Below are positions 1-9,024 of a stretch of DNA of 33,985 nt, one piece after another. Below the pieces are notes generated by a model. That model searched no databases and was not told the origin of the DNA. It worked only from the letters and a program-made list of their open reading frames with translations. Every line of letters begins with the position of its first letter. Within the stretch, counting starts at the first letter, position 1. Source of the stretch: Chara braunii (Eukaryota > Streptophyta > Charophyceae > Charales > Characeae); the NCBI GenBank assembly GCA_003427395.1, contig BFEA01000142.1, positions 538,819-572,803 of the forward strand, given 5' to 3'. A program made the translations under genes and the position numbers.

Positions 1-136
1 TCTCTAGGCCATGCGCAACACTGTCATAATTTGTTTTTTTTTTTTTTTTTTTTTGGTGCCAAAAAGGCGTCGTCCGGAAATCCGGACGAAGGGGGGGGGA
101 GACGTCCGGTGGAGACGTCCGGTCTCCGGACCATTG
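1..136. mobile_element. Possible truncated MITE end (poly-T, GC-rich palindromes, GGTAACC)
   Basis: A T-tract (34-54) is followed by GC-rich short palindromes, CGTCCGGA/TCCGGACG at 71-88 and two copies of GAGACGTCCGGT at 99-123. A GGTAACC motif follows at about 136-142. This order (homopolymer, short inverted GC-rich motifs, GGTAACC) matches the left end, reversed, of the hAT-like element at 23601-24402, although the repeated motif here is CGTCCGGA rather than CGTTCGGG. The last bases read GGTAACCTAG instead of GGTAACCCTG, and the other end would lie outside the window. Assignment is by analogy only. Confidence 0.25.
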
Positions 137-144
137 GTAACCTA

Positions 145-243
145 GCTGTTTTCACATTTTCGATCTCAAAATTGGATTTAGGATTGCGTGCAACCAAGAC
201 GCAATCCTAAAAACAGGCACTTTTAGGAGTGTCTAACGAGACC
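145..243 (+). repeat. 99-bp direct repeat, copy 1
   Basis: This block recurs at 671-769 in the same orientation with 97 of 99 positions identical by eye. It contains a perfect 13-bp hairpin, TTTAGGATTGCGT (177-189) and its complement (199-211) with a 9-nt loop. It opens a region crowded with TTTAGGA/TCCTAAA motifs. Confidence 0.9.
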
Positions 244-770
244 CGAATCCTAAATTTTTTAGGACGAGTCCTAAGGGATTCTTAGGATTTTGTGCGGCGT
301 CGTTACACGCAATCCTAAAAATCATCTTTTAGGATTCGTCCTAAAAGGTCTCCCGCGACCAGTTTTCATATGCGTATACGCAGCCGCGTCGCCAATGTTC
401 ATCCATTCCTGCCAATGTTCGTCCAATCCCCGCCAACGGCTACCGTTCGTGGCCGTTGCCCGCGTCGACCCGCAGAAAACCTCCGATGTCCAACCACTGA
501 CCCGACGGACCGCTTCTGCACCAGCAACTCCGTGTCGTCGGTGCCATGCGCACGACGCAACGAGTCCGTGAAACGCGGGAATCCTAAATTTTTCAGTAGG
601 TCGGGGGCTACTGGAAAATTTAGGACGATTTTGCCTGGGGAATCCTAAATCCTTTAGGACTCGTCCTAACGCTGTTTTCACATTTTCGATCTCAAAATTG
701 GATTTAGAATTGCGTGCAACCAAGACGCAATCCTAAAAACATGCACTTTTAGGAGTGTCTAACGAGACCG
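170..770. repeat. Cluster of TTTAGGA/TCCTAAA inverted motifs
   Basis: About fifteen occurrences of TTTAGGA or its complement TCCTAAA, many as local palindromes such as TTAGGACGAGTCCTAA, lie within 600 bp, including the interior between the two 99-bp repeats. No coding sequence is supported; the open frames across it are uninterrupted only by chance. The pattern resembles the subterminal motif clusters of non-autonomous DNA transposons. Confidence 0.7.
671..769 (+). repeat. 99-bp direct repeat, copy 2
   Basis: Second copy of the block at 145-243, 526 bp downstream. One of the two differences (GG to GA at about 708) falls in the hairpin arm that is perfect in copy 1. The pair may be terminal repeats of a small element or the product of a segmental duplication. 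No TG..CA ends or target duplication were found. Confidence 0.9.
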
Positions 771-1344
771 TTTTAATGAAAAATTTGTCGGAAAGCAGTG
801 GGAAGAGTGCTGTTAATACTTCCATTGTTTCTTTTTCTCCCTGTAATGATAATAAACAATGAACGACATGGATATGGCTCGGCTGAGTGAACATCCTACT
901 AGGGTAAGGACAGAAAGGGTAGCTGGATTTGTGTTGTTCAATCTTCAATCAGGAAAAAAACCGGCATTCTCAGGCTTGGGGGGGCCTTAGGAATTAGCTG
1001 GGGAGAAGGTCATCGGGTTTGACGAAAGTAGATAGGCAGTGGGATGGGGTCTGCCACTCTGTAGGGGGTGCAGGGACCCGTCACCTGGTTTGTCATGACT
1101 TGGCCCATAATTACGCAGACAGTCAATCCTTTTGGACGAGGGTAATCAATGCTCTTCTGCTTCATGCAACTTTCTCCACTCTTGTAAGTGGGATGCAAAT
1201 TCCTTCAGTCTTATAAGTGGGACGCTGGACCCGATTTCCAGCAGGTGCTGCTCCCCACCAATAGATGGAGCCATCTACAACCTGGGTCCTACTATTGGGG
1301 GATGCTCGTGTCACCTCCAATAGTAGGCTCCCGCAGATGTTTTC

Positions 1345-1375
<31 letters not shown>

Positions 1376-2517
1376 ATTAGCGACCCCTGTGCAAGGACGA
1401 CACGCATAAATCGAGAAAAAGTGTCACATGGTTGTCAGCAGAAGCTTGGCCCTGCATTTAGCTTACGCAAGCCTGCCATATGTTGGTTTCCGCGCCAAGT
1501 CATCAGGGCGCAGAAGACCCCAACAGGCGCTCAATACTTTACTGACATCTCACAGTCTTGCATGTCCGGTGGGGTGATACCTAACTAGGCTATGGATGCA
1601 TTAGCCAAGCACCCAATTGCGCTGGTCATTTTGACGGGAGACGGTTACAGCTCAGATAGGCTACATGATACAATGGGCCTGGCTCCACTTGTCACCACAT
1701 GGGACTGGTACAGCCTTGCTCTTGCACCACTGCTGTGGTGCCAACCTACCCCGTGGGCTAGCGAGAGATCCAGGTTGGTTGGTGTTCCCCAGTACTATAC
1801 ATAGACTAGCGGGACGTTGAGATAGATGAGTACTGGCAAGAAGATGAGATGAGTGAGAGAAGAATATAGCTTACATTTTTTTTTAATTAAAAAAGAAAAC
1901 GGTGCTGCATGCATTCTCATTTTGCACATTTTGTGAGGGGTGGAGGGAGGGCCACAACAATTTCATGCACAAGTAGGGTGTGCAAGGAGGACGTGAGAGA
2001 GCCCTAAGGGCTTCGCCGCACTGCTCGCCAAATGCACAAAAGACAAAAAATATGCCTCGGTATCTCTCCACTCCATGTTCTTGCACAAAATTAATTCTCA
2101 TTTTGCACACTTGGTGAGTAGTACGGCCAGGTCGGCCAGGTCCTTCATCCCATGCACGGATGGAGAAAATCTTTAGGCAAATTTCAGAGGCAAGACCGTG
2201 TCAAAATTTAAATGCATGTAGGGGACTACACCGAACACTTGGTGTATCACGTGATCTCTTCTTCCCAGGGTGAAGTTTCATTCATATTTCCCGTGTAACT
2301 GTTTTGTGAAAACAGTGTCCTCTCATTTTTTCTTTTTTGTTGTCGTTCTTCTGAAAGACCAACCCGAGTGGATGGTTGGGGTGCTGGTAAGAGCAGGCAC
2401 CGCTTCTCCCAACCAATAGTGTCCTCTCGTTGTTTTCCGGGCAATGAATGGAAAAAGGGCAAGAACGATCCAATGATCTGCCAGCGCATGGATGCCAAGT
2501 TTTCTAAGCGAGAAGAG
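770..2517. other. Non-coding stretch with A-tract
   Basis: No supported gene. It contains a 28-bp A-tract at 1345-1372 and unremarkable mixed sequence. Two sub-regions (about 1912-1935 and 2096-2120) share the words CATTCTCATTTTGCACA and TGAG nearby, a weak repeat. Short open frames here have no recognisable domain and no codon signal. Confidence 0.6.
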
Positions 2518-2704
2518 GCCTAAGGCCATGTGGGGTCAGCGTGATCATAACCAAATCTCTCAGGGAAAAAAAAAAAAAGGAAGTAGCCTAAGGTCATGTG
2601 GGGTCGGTGTGATCATAACCAAATCTCTCAGGAAAAAAAAACAACAAAAAAAAAGTAGCCTAAGGTCATGTGGGGTGGGTAAGATCATAACCGAATCTCT
2701 GAAA
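2518..2704 (+). repeat. Tandem repeat, three units of about 70 bp
   Basis: Three units begin with GCCTAAGG at 2518, 2586 and 2658. Each continues through CATGTGGGGT and GATCATAACC to AAATCTCT or GAATCTCT. Units one and two end in A-rich linkers of different length, which accounts for the spacing difference (68 and 72 bp). Confidence 0.9.
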
Positions 2705-3588
2705 CATACTGCTTGACAAGTGGTAAGCCGGGACCCCCACTTTTTTTTTTTTTTTTTTTTTTTAAGCTACGCTATATTCTTCTCTCAAATCTTTCATCAT
2801 CTTTCAAATTCTTTCAAATTCACCTTCATTACCTACCTACCACTACTCCTAAGGCTTAGACAGGGGACCCCTTAACCACCGTGGTTGGGGCGGGGGGCAA
2901 CATGCATCCCCTCTGATGGCTGGAGGGACCCCCACTTTTCAGACCCCCACTTTTTTTTTTTTTTTTTTTATACAAGACCCCCACTTTTCAGCTTTAGTGT
3001 AACGGACTTTTTACTGAAATTAGGGTTTGGATCTAGGTTTGGGATGTTCATCCTCATAATGTTCCACCCATGTGATGAGGGAAAGCCATGTGCTTTCTCT
3101 TTTCTTTTTTTTTTTCTTTTTTTTTCAAAATCGGACTTTATATTAGAAGCCGGGAAGCCTGACCCCCTCACAAAATGTTGTTGCTTTCCCCCATGCGAGA
3201 AGGCATCACCGGCCGAACTCAGGGCACGCTCACACTGCGGTACCAAATGCGCGTAATACCCCCAAACCCGAAAAAATAGTGTCGAGGGATAGTCCCATCA
3301 GGATCTCATTTCCCCAAACTACTTATTTGTGACCCCATTTGTCAGCGGCCTGAGGGGCCACGGGGGTTGGGTACCACAAATTCCCTTTCTTGTTTGGAAT
3401 CAACCTGTGGAAATGGAAAGAAACTGAAGGACAAAGATATTGCCAGGAAATGCGATCTCGCAGTGTGACTGGAGCAGTCGAAGAGGACCCAAAATTGAGG
3501 CGGCCACAACTTGTCTGTTGCAAAATGGGAAAGCAGTGTGACCGGTCCCGCCACTATTATCCCATCCTTAGTATGTGGTCAATGGATT
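2705..3588. other. Non-coding stretch with T-tracts and repeated GACCCCCACTTTT
   Basis: The word GACCCCCACTTTT (or ACCCCCACTTTT) occurs four times at about 2731, 2928, 2943 and 2976. Two of these run into long T-tracts (2741-2763 and about 2952-2969). No supported gene. Confidence 0.6.
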
Positions 3589-4175
3589 GAGGCTGGCATA
3601 GCAGTTCCTCAGTACGGGATGTCGGGAGTGTCAGGAGATACTGCACTTTACCGCAGGGCCGGAACAGGCTCCAGGGACATACGAGGGAACGGAGGATTGC
3701 CTGCTCTCAGATTACCATACAACACATGGCTAATAGATCATCCCGGGTCAATACATACAGTCCATGATTCACAATTGAGGGTGGGCTATCCTCCTAGTAT
3801 GTAGCTTAGAGTTGAGGCTGGCATAGCAGTCCTTAGTACGGGATGTCGGGGGTGTCAGGAGATACTGCACCTTACCGCGGGCCCGGAACGGCTTCCAGGG
3901 ATATACGAGGGAAAGGAGGATCCCCATCTCTCTACCATCGCCACCATAGAACACTGTAGTAAGACAACATAAGGATAAGAAACTCAGTCCATAACTCATG
4001 ACCTAGGGTTGGCTATCCTCCTAGTACGTAACATGGGGTTGAGGCTGGCATAGCAGTTCCTTAGTACGGGACGCCGGGGGTGTCAGGAAATACTGCACCT
4101 TACCGCGGGGCCGGAACGGGCTCCAGGGACGTACTAGGGAACGGAGGATACCCAGCTCTCTATCATCACCACACA
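3589..4175 (+). repeat. Tandem repeat, about 2.6 units of 225-227 bp
   Basis: Units begin with GAGGCTGGCATAGCAG at 3589, 3814 and 4041. Each carries TACGGGA, GTGTCAGGA, a GATACTGCAC-type word, CTTACCGC, CGGAAC and a GGAGGAT word in the same order. The third unit stops near 4175. A partial unit end (ATCCTTAGTATGTGG at about 3564) precedes the first. Units differ at many positions, so the array is not recent. Confidence 0.9.
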
Positions 4176-4285
4176 ACTAAGCTAGATGGGAGTCACTGTG
4201 CACCCTCATGAAGACCTGTAGTAGCATGTTCATACCTAGCTCCCGAAGTCCCCGTGCAATCAGGCTTGCACGGCGTCTGCTTCAA

Positions 4286-4326
4286 CCGGGGCTGAGCAGG
4301 GGGTAAGAGTCTCTGCTTAGCCCCGG
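4286..4326. repeat. Inverted repeat, 14-bp arms
   Basis: CCGGGGCTGAGCAG (4286-4299) pairs with CTGCTTAGCCCCGG (4313-4326) at 13 of 14 positions, with a 13-nt loop. Function unknown. Confidence 0.8.
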
Positions 4327-5220
4327 TGTGACGCCCAACCTCACGCCCGGCGCGACTTCCTGATCGGAGTGGGATGTGGGCCTGCAAGTGCGAAAAGGGG
4401 TGTGCCAAGGATTTTTGGGGAAAGTGGGGGTGGAGTCCCAGGCCGGAACTGAGATCTCCTGTGGCAAGGGTTCAGGGGCATAGGTGCAATAGGGCTAAGG
4501 GGCGGGTGCCTTCCGGTCTGTTGGCGGTTGACGTCGTGCAGTCATAAGGCAGATGGCATGCGTGGTGCATCAAGGGCCGTCCGATCCATCTGTTTTGGTG
4601 ACGGCGGTCCGGGAGACCCGTTCGTGAGGGTTGCGATTCTTATGAGTCGGACCTTCGGGTGCAGACACGTGGCGTCTGTCTCCGCGTGTTATAGTTGGGC
4701 TCCGTAGTTCCCGGGGTTTGGTGGTGGCTGCGTCGTCTGCAGTTTCTGCACGGCGTGCGGGGCCAATACGGGGCGATGGAATTCCACGGTACCACCGTGA
4801 GCTGGTGATATGGGAGGAGAAGACGGAAAGGAGGGAAATTGGTAGTGACAACGACAAAGCCGGGGAATATGAAGTATTGCGTGTTATACATGGTTGGGTA
4901 ATTGGGACACCTTGGATCGCTGGTTACGGCACAACGAAACTCTCTGGGGCACAATCGGTTCTCGGTTAGGCAGGGAAATTTTGGGCGTTTCTGCCTAAGA
5001 TACTCTCTTACCCATGGTTCGAAGTACTCTGAGTCCCATGTGTCCGTCATTTTGTCATTGCGGCGTAATGGAAGTCTTCTGCACGCATCTAACTAACAAG
5101 GGGATTTCCCGATATGGCATCGGAAATTCCTATCAGTATAGGTGCGTGAAAGAAAGAAAATTTTCGCCTATCCGATACCGGAGGTGCCAGGTTCGTTAAT
5201 GATCGCGAATTGCTGCGTGT

Positions 5221-5265
5221 GGATACGTGTAGGCTGCGCAGATCATATCGCGCTTACACGTATCC
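5221..5265. repeat. Inverted repeat, 11-bp perfect arms
   Basis: GGATACGTGTA (5221-5231) and TACACGTATCC (5255-5265) are exact complements. The match extends outward to 14 of 15 through GTGT/CCAC. The loop is 23 nt. Function unknown. Confidence 0.8.
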
Positions 5266-5400
5266 CCACGGGGTATTCGCTTGTATCCGAAAAAGGTGAG
5301 AGTTTAACTCATCATGCAAAATCGCCATGTGCCATGGACAACTACCCAATCATCTAATCATTCGGTGAAACCGCAAGCAATTGTTCCCGAGCACACAGGG

Positions 5401-6744
5401 TGTCACTATACATAAGACGTCAAAATTTCTATTATGCTTGACGGCGTATCAAAATGGCAAGCAAAGACGATGACCGGACAGGAAAAACGACAAATATATC
5501 ATTCATTCATCCAAAAACACACAATAGCCGAGATCAAGATCAATCGTAGAACAAGTGTGGGCTGAAGCCGAGGCAAAGATTCCGAAAACAAAAGAAAACG
5601 GGCGAGTCGCCCTGAGCCGAGATCAAAATTTATATACAAGAGTGAAGAGGGAGACGAGACAAAGAAAATTGCAAATCCACGCCCCTCAACCTCAGCTCTC
5701 TCTCTTCCTCTTTCTCTCTCCGATGCGGACAGTCCGTCGTCATGCACCAACCCACGAAGTCATCACCTCGCTTAGTCCTCCTGCACCCGTCAGGTTCGCC
5801 CGCGTGCTACAGTCCGTCGTAGCCCCACGCCTCAACCCCACGCTTTCGGCACCAGCTCGTCGAGTCGCCCGACTCTTCAACTCACCTCTTACTTCGCTCG
5901 CGAGCCGACCCTCACTGATCGCGCTACCCCTAGCTTCCAGGAACTGGTCAAGAGAGCTATCTAATCGCGCAACCGAAATTTATAGCGTGCATGCATCTGC
6001 GAAGAACACGGAATTGCAAGGACTTAGAAAGGAGATTAGGAGAGGGAGCGCCTACGTTCTGCATGGCCAGACCGCGGCGTGGGGATGTAGCCACTCTCCA
6101 CCCATTGATCCGATCATGCAGTCCGCGGGCTAGATATCCACAGCAAAAGGAAAAGAGAGGGCGGGAAAGACGAAGCTCAAGAAGGGAGATACAGTTACAA
6201 TGGCGCCTGCCCAAAAATTACAGTTACATACGAGATTAAGGGCGCCAACTAATCAGAGTTCTGCTGCAGGCGCAAAAAGAAGCGCGCAAGAAAGACAACG
6301 TGCGGCAAAAGAAATCCTGAATTCCTAAATTCCTAAACTTATTGGGAAAAGAACTTTAATAAAACGCAAATTCTGAAAACAAAGTCCGAAATTCCGAGAG
6401 CCAACGAGGGCCCGACAAGATTCGAAAAAGAAATTAAAAAAGGAGCAAAAACTTCCTGCGCGACCTCCGCGACTAAACCCGACAACAGAACAAGAAAGAA
6501 GCGACGTCAAACATTATTACTCGCGCCTTTGTCGGCGCGACAACTACTCAATCGGCTATCTCGGGACTTGTCCGGCCCTAAACCTAGCCATTCGAAAAGA
6601 AGCGACGAAAAAAAAAAGACGAAGAAGCGAGGACACCGATGCAATTTTCCTTCGATCCCGATCTCCCATAATTGGCACATCCTTCCCATCTCAGGACCCC
6701 TCATTGCGCAGAAAATCGCGCGGGACAGAAATTGGTTCGTCACA
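5401..6744 (-). other. Possible LTR-like non-coding flank of gypsy-1
   Basis: The block can be framed by TGTCAC at 5401 and GTCACA ending at 6744, giving TG..CA ends with imperfect terminal inverted repeats. A minus-strand TATAAATT lies near 5632, a plausible promoter position for a minus-strand LTR. Against this, no purine tract precedes it on the minus strand and no second LTR copy was found, so the limits are uncertain. The longest plus-strand open frame here (5555-6133) shows no domain. Confidence 0.2.
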
Positions 6745-6753
6745 TATGTGACG
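6738..6753. repeat. Perfect 16-bp palindrome
   Basis: CGTCACATATGTGACG is its own reverse complement. It lies exactly where a candidate LTR end (GTCACA) and a TGTGACGCCC word meet, so it may be a junction of terminal sequences. Confidence 0.8.
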
Positions 6754-6770
6754 CCCAGGGGGTTCCAGTC

Positions 6771-6794
6771 TTAAGCAAGCTCCCGCTTGCTTGA
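6771..6794. repeat. Hairpin with 4-nt loop
   Basis: TTAAGCAAGC and GCTTGCTTGA pair at 9 of 10 positions around TCCC. Function unknown. Confidence 0.7.
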
Positions 6795-7572
6795 ATCATG
6801 ACACGTGTCGATCTCTCTAATCGATCGAGACGCGGAGCCTTCTTCGTTGCCACTTACCATTTGACAAGAGTGTGGACGTCATCCAGGGTGGCACACGTGG
6901 CTTTATCCTACAATTTCCTCAGGATGGGCTCTCTTCAGTCCAAGGAGGGGATCGTGTGTGCCATCGTCGTGGCACGTGCCAGCCAACCGTGCATCAATGA
7001 CCTAAGGGAAGGGGAAAGGGAAGACGATACATGGGGCATGGCGAGGGGGTGGGTTAGTCGGGAGCGGGGGTAAAAAGCGTTCTAATCCTGCGACTGTCAC
7101 CGGAAGCTCCTGATATCGGATGATCTGATGAAAGCGAGGGAATCGATTACCACTATGAGGAAGGGATGCGAGATAGTCGGGGTAGAGGGTGGTGAAAGTT
7201 CGGAAGAGTGTCGTACGGAAATGATCGTGGTTTTCGCATGCAGGGATAGTCCCCGTGATCATGCAGTAAACCTCGATGATGTTGTAGCCTCTCCACGCGG
7301 CACTGAAGAGAAGGGCGTGGAGATAGAAAACAGGGGTGGCACACCGGGTAGAGGGGTGGGGATGAACCGGGACAGCAAGACGGGTGGCGTAGAAAAAGCG
7401 AAAGGTGTCGATTGGGAAGGGATTGCATGGGAAGGTGATGTGGATAGTGATCTAGCGGAGGGTGAGGTGGTCAAGGGGACGACGGGATAAGGACCGGGGA
7501 CGAAGCCCGATGCCCCGCATCGGTACGAGCACAAACTGGTGGACGGGCAGAGGTGGAGGGGGAGGGGGATCA

Positions 7573-8062
7573 ACTTCGTCGTCGTCGGGCCGGTGCGCTC
7601 GAAGTCTCAGCAACAAGGTTCCTATTGTCGTTCTTGGGCGGCTTGGGATCCTTGGCCGGGTCTTTCGGGATCGGCAGATCCACTTCACTTGCGAACTCCA
7701 GCGGCTGCTTTCCGGCTGCGATCTCCTCTCTCCTTCGCACCACCTCGGGGTCCTCATCCCGAGTCTCTGCGTGTTCCGCCTCTTCACCCAAAGCCTCCCA
7801 CTCAGATCCCTCCTTTTCCTCCAGCTGATCTTCTTCTTCTTCTTCTTCTTCTTCTTCTTTGCCCGACTCTTCCTCGCTGTATTCACTGTAACTCCCTGCT
7901 TCTTCCGAGGTTTCCTCTTCTTTCTCCTCGTCGCCTTCCTTTATGCCCTCTTCTTCTTCCTCCTCAAGCGTTAGCCCTTCGTCTTTGGAGGCCGTTCGAG
8001 GCTGAAAGAAGGCGAGGTCGATTATCCTCCGCGGGTCCAGGTACTCTCGTTGCGATGACGAA
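7573..8062 (-). pseudogene. Third ORF of gypsy-1, acidic C-terminal part
   Basis: The frame gives Y-L-D-P-R-R-I-I-D-L-A-F-F-Q-P-R-T, then a Glu-rich segment of about 60 residues that includes a run of ten Glu encoded by the TTC/GAA microsatellite (7829-7860). Next come R-R-R-E-E-I-A-A-G-K-Q-P-L-E-F and a Pro/Lys/Asp-rich tail ending in A-P-A-R-R-R-R-S. TGA at 7570-7572 may be a mutated Arg codon, because Ser/Pro-rich translation continues in frame to about 7420. Such acidic segments often bind chromatin or basic proteins, which is speculation here. I have an unverified memory of similar R-R-R-E-E-I-A-A-G-K motifs in charophyte-algal retroelement proteins. Confidence 0.5.
7829..7860. repeat. 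(TTC)n microsatellite inside the acidic coding segment
   Basis: About ten TTC/CTT units. On the minus strand they encode a poly-Glu run in the third ORF of gypsy-1. Confidence 0.95.
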
Positions 8063-8491
8063 TCCTCTCTGCTCCTCGAGGCAGGCCGACCACTGTAGGT
8101 AGGGCGTCAGAGTTCGGAAAAGGACGTGTGGGACCGGGCTCTCGTCGCACTGCAAAACGATATCGAGAGGGAGATCGTCGACCAGCTGCGCGAGGGGAAT
8201 CGTGAACTCCTGTACGATCAGTTGTCAATGGCCGGGCCGCACCGATCCGGATAAAAATCTGAGAAGGTCTCCTTCCACCTTCGTCCTCCAAGCTTGGATG
8301 ATCAGCAGCTCCACGTATTCGGTCCAGGTACGGTGCTCTATGTCCCTCGTGCACGTCAGCTGCACCTCGACCAGACACATCGAAAGATCGACGAAGTGCT
8401 CGCACCACAGTTCCCACTGTCTTGGATCGAGGAAGGAAACAACAAGTGATTCCAGACGAAAGGAGAGACGGGGGCAAAGGTCAGACTGCTA
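8050..8491 (-). pseudogene. Third ORF of gypsy-1, middle part (frame-shifted)
   Basis: In the next minus-strand frame the sequence translates to a coherent stretch with L-D-P-R-Q-W-E-L-W-C-E-H-F-V-D-L-S, W-T-E-Y-V-E-L-L-I-I-Q-A-W, V-Q-E-F-T-I-P-L-A-Q-L-V and T-P-Y-L-Q-W-S-A-C-L-E-E-Q. TAG at 8489-8491 closes it upstream and TGA at 8225-8227 interrupts it. Both are one transition from Gln and Arg codons. Near 8055 coding character moves to the other frame. The amphipathic, Trp-rich helical look would suit a capsid-like or scaffold protein, but no family was recognised. Confidence 0.5.
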
Positions 8492-8541
8492 GAAGGTAGG
8501 GAAGAGAGATGGGAGAGCGAAGGTAGAGAGCTGGGAGCGGT

Positions 8542-9024
8542 TCATTGAGGACGCTGGAAGGGAACGAGCTCTGGAAGCACCACTGTCGGTTTGTGCCGAG
8601 ACGTTCGGAGCCCTCTGACCTCGATGTCGTCCGTGGGGACAAGATTGTCGCTGCTGCACGTAAGCCACTGATTCCACTCCGTTGCCAGCTGCTGGCCCCA
8701 CTCCCTTAACGACGTCCGGATGGTCGTGTGTCGTGGATGGCTGATCACTCTAATATCGCCGCTGAAGATGACGACGGTAAACACGTGGCTAACTCCTGGT
8801 GCTGACAACCGTCGAATAGCCGACGCCTCGACCAACACGATCGCTTGACGATGACCCGTGAATCGGAACTCTGCCGCCGCGTACACTCCCGTGGTACAGA
8901 AGAATTGTGCGAGCCGTAGAAAATCTGGACTGAATCGCGGGTGATGGACTTGCCGAATTGTCGAAGTGTCACCACGTGGCGCCAGCATGTGGTCGCCGAG
9001 AGCCCGCTCAGTGAGAAAACTCAT
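8542..9024 (-). CDS. Third ORF of gypsy-1, N-terminal part (160 codons), unknown function
   Basis: Starts with ATG at 9024-9022, sharing ATGA with the pol stop, so a ribosome ending pol would sit on this start. This arrangement is known from termination-reinitiation in some retroelements and viruses; its use here is inferred. The protein reads like real coding sequence (balanced composition, several Trp and Phe), with Q-F-F-C-T-T-G-V-Y-A-A-A-E-F-R-F and E-W-G-Q-Q-L-A-T-E-W-N-Q-W. No signal peptide, membrane segment or envelope signature is visible. I do not recognise the family. The frame ends at 8542, but coding character continues in another frame downstream, so this is probably the first part of a longer, now broken protein. 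Confidence 0.55.
   Translation of the reverse strand: MSFLTERALGDHMLAPRGDTSTIRQVHHPRFSPDFLRLAQFFCTTGVYAAAEFRFTGHRQAIVLVEASAIRRLSAPGVSHVFTVVIFSGDIRVISHPRHTTIRTSLREWGQQLATEWNQWLTCSSDNLVPTDDIEVRGLRTSRHKPTVVLPELVPFQRPQ

Larger units (their letters stand above)
4176..5400. other. Non-coding stretch with two strong hairpins
   Basis: No supported gene. It contains the inverted repeats at 4286-4326 and 5221-5265, listed separately, and a short one at about 4786-4801 (CCACGGTACCACCGTG). Base composition is more GC-rich than the right half of the window. Confidence 0.5.

Noticed and set aside
5555-6133. 192-codon plus-strand open frame
   Set aside because: No domain, Arg/Ser/Leu-rich composition, no conserved motif. 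It lies in a probable LTR/UTR flank.
7462-8102. Plus-strand open frames of 170-187 codons
   Set aside because: They are antisense to the third ORF of gypsy-1; their Leu/Phe/Pro runs mirror the Glu-rich and TTC repeat sequence.
8542-9024. Third ORF as an envelope gene
   Set aside because: No signal peptide, fusion peptide, cysteine-rich ectodomain or membrane anchor is visible.
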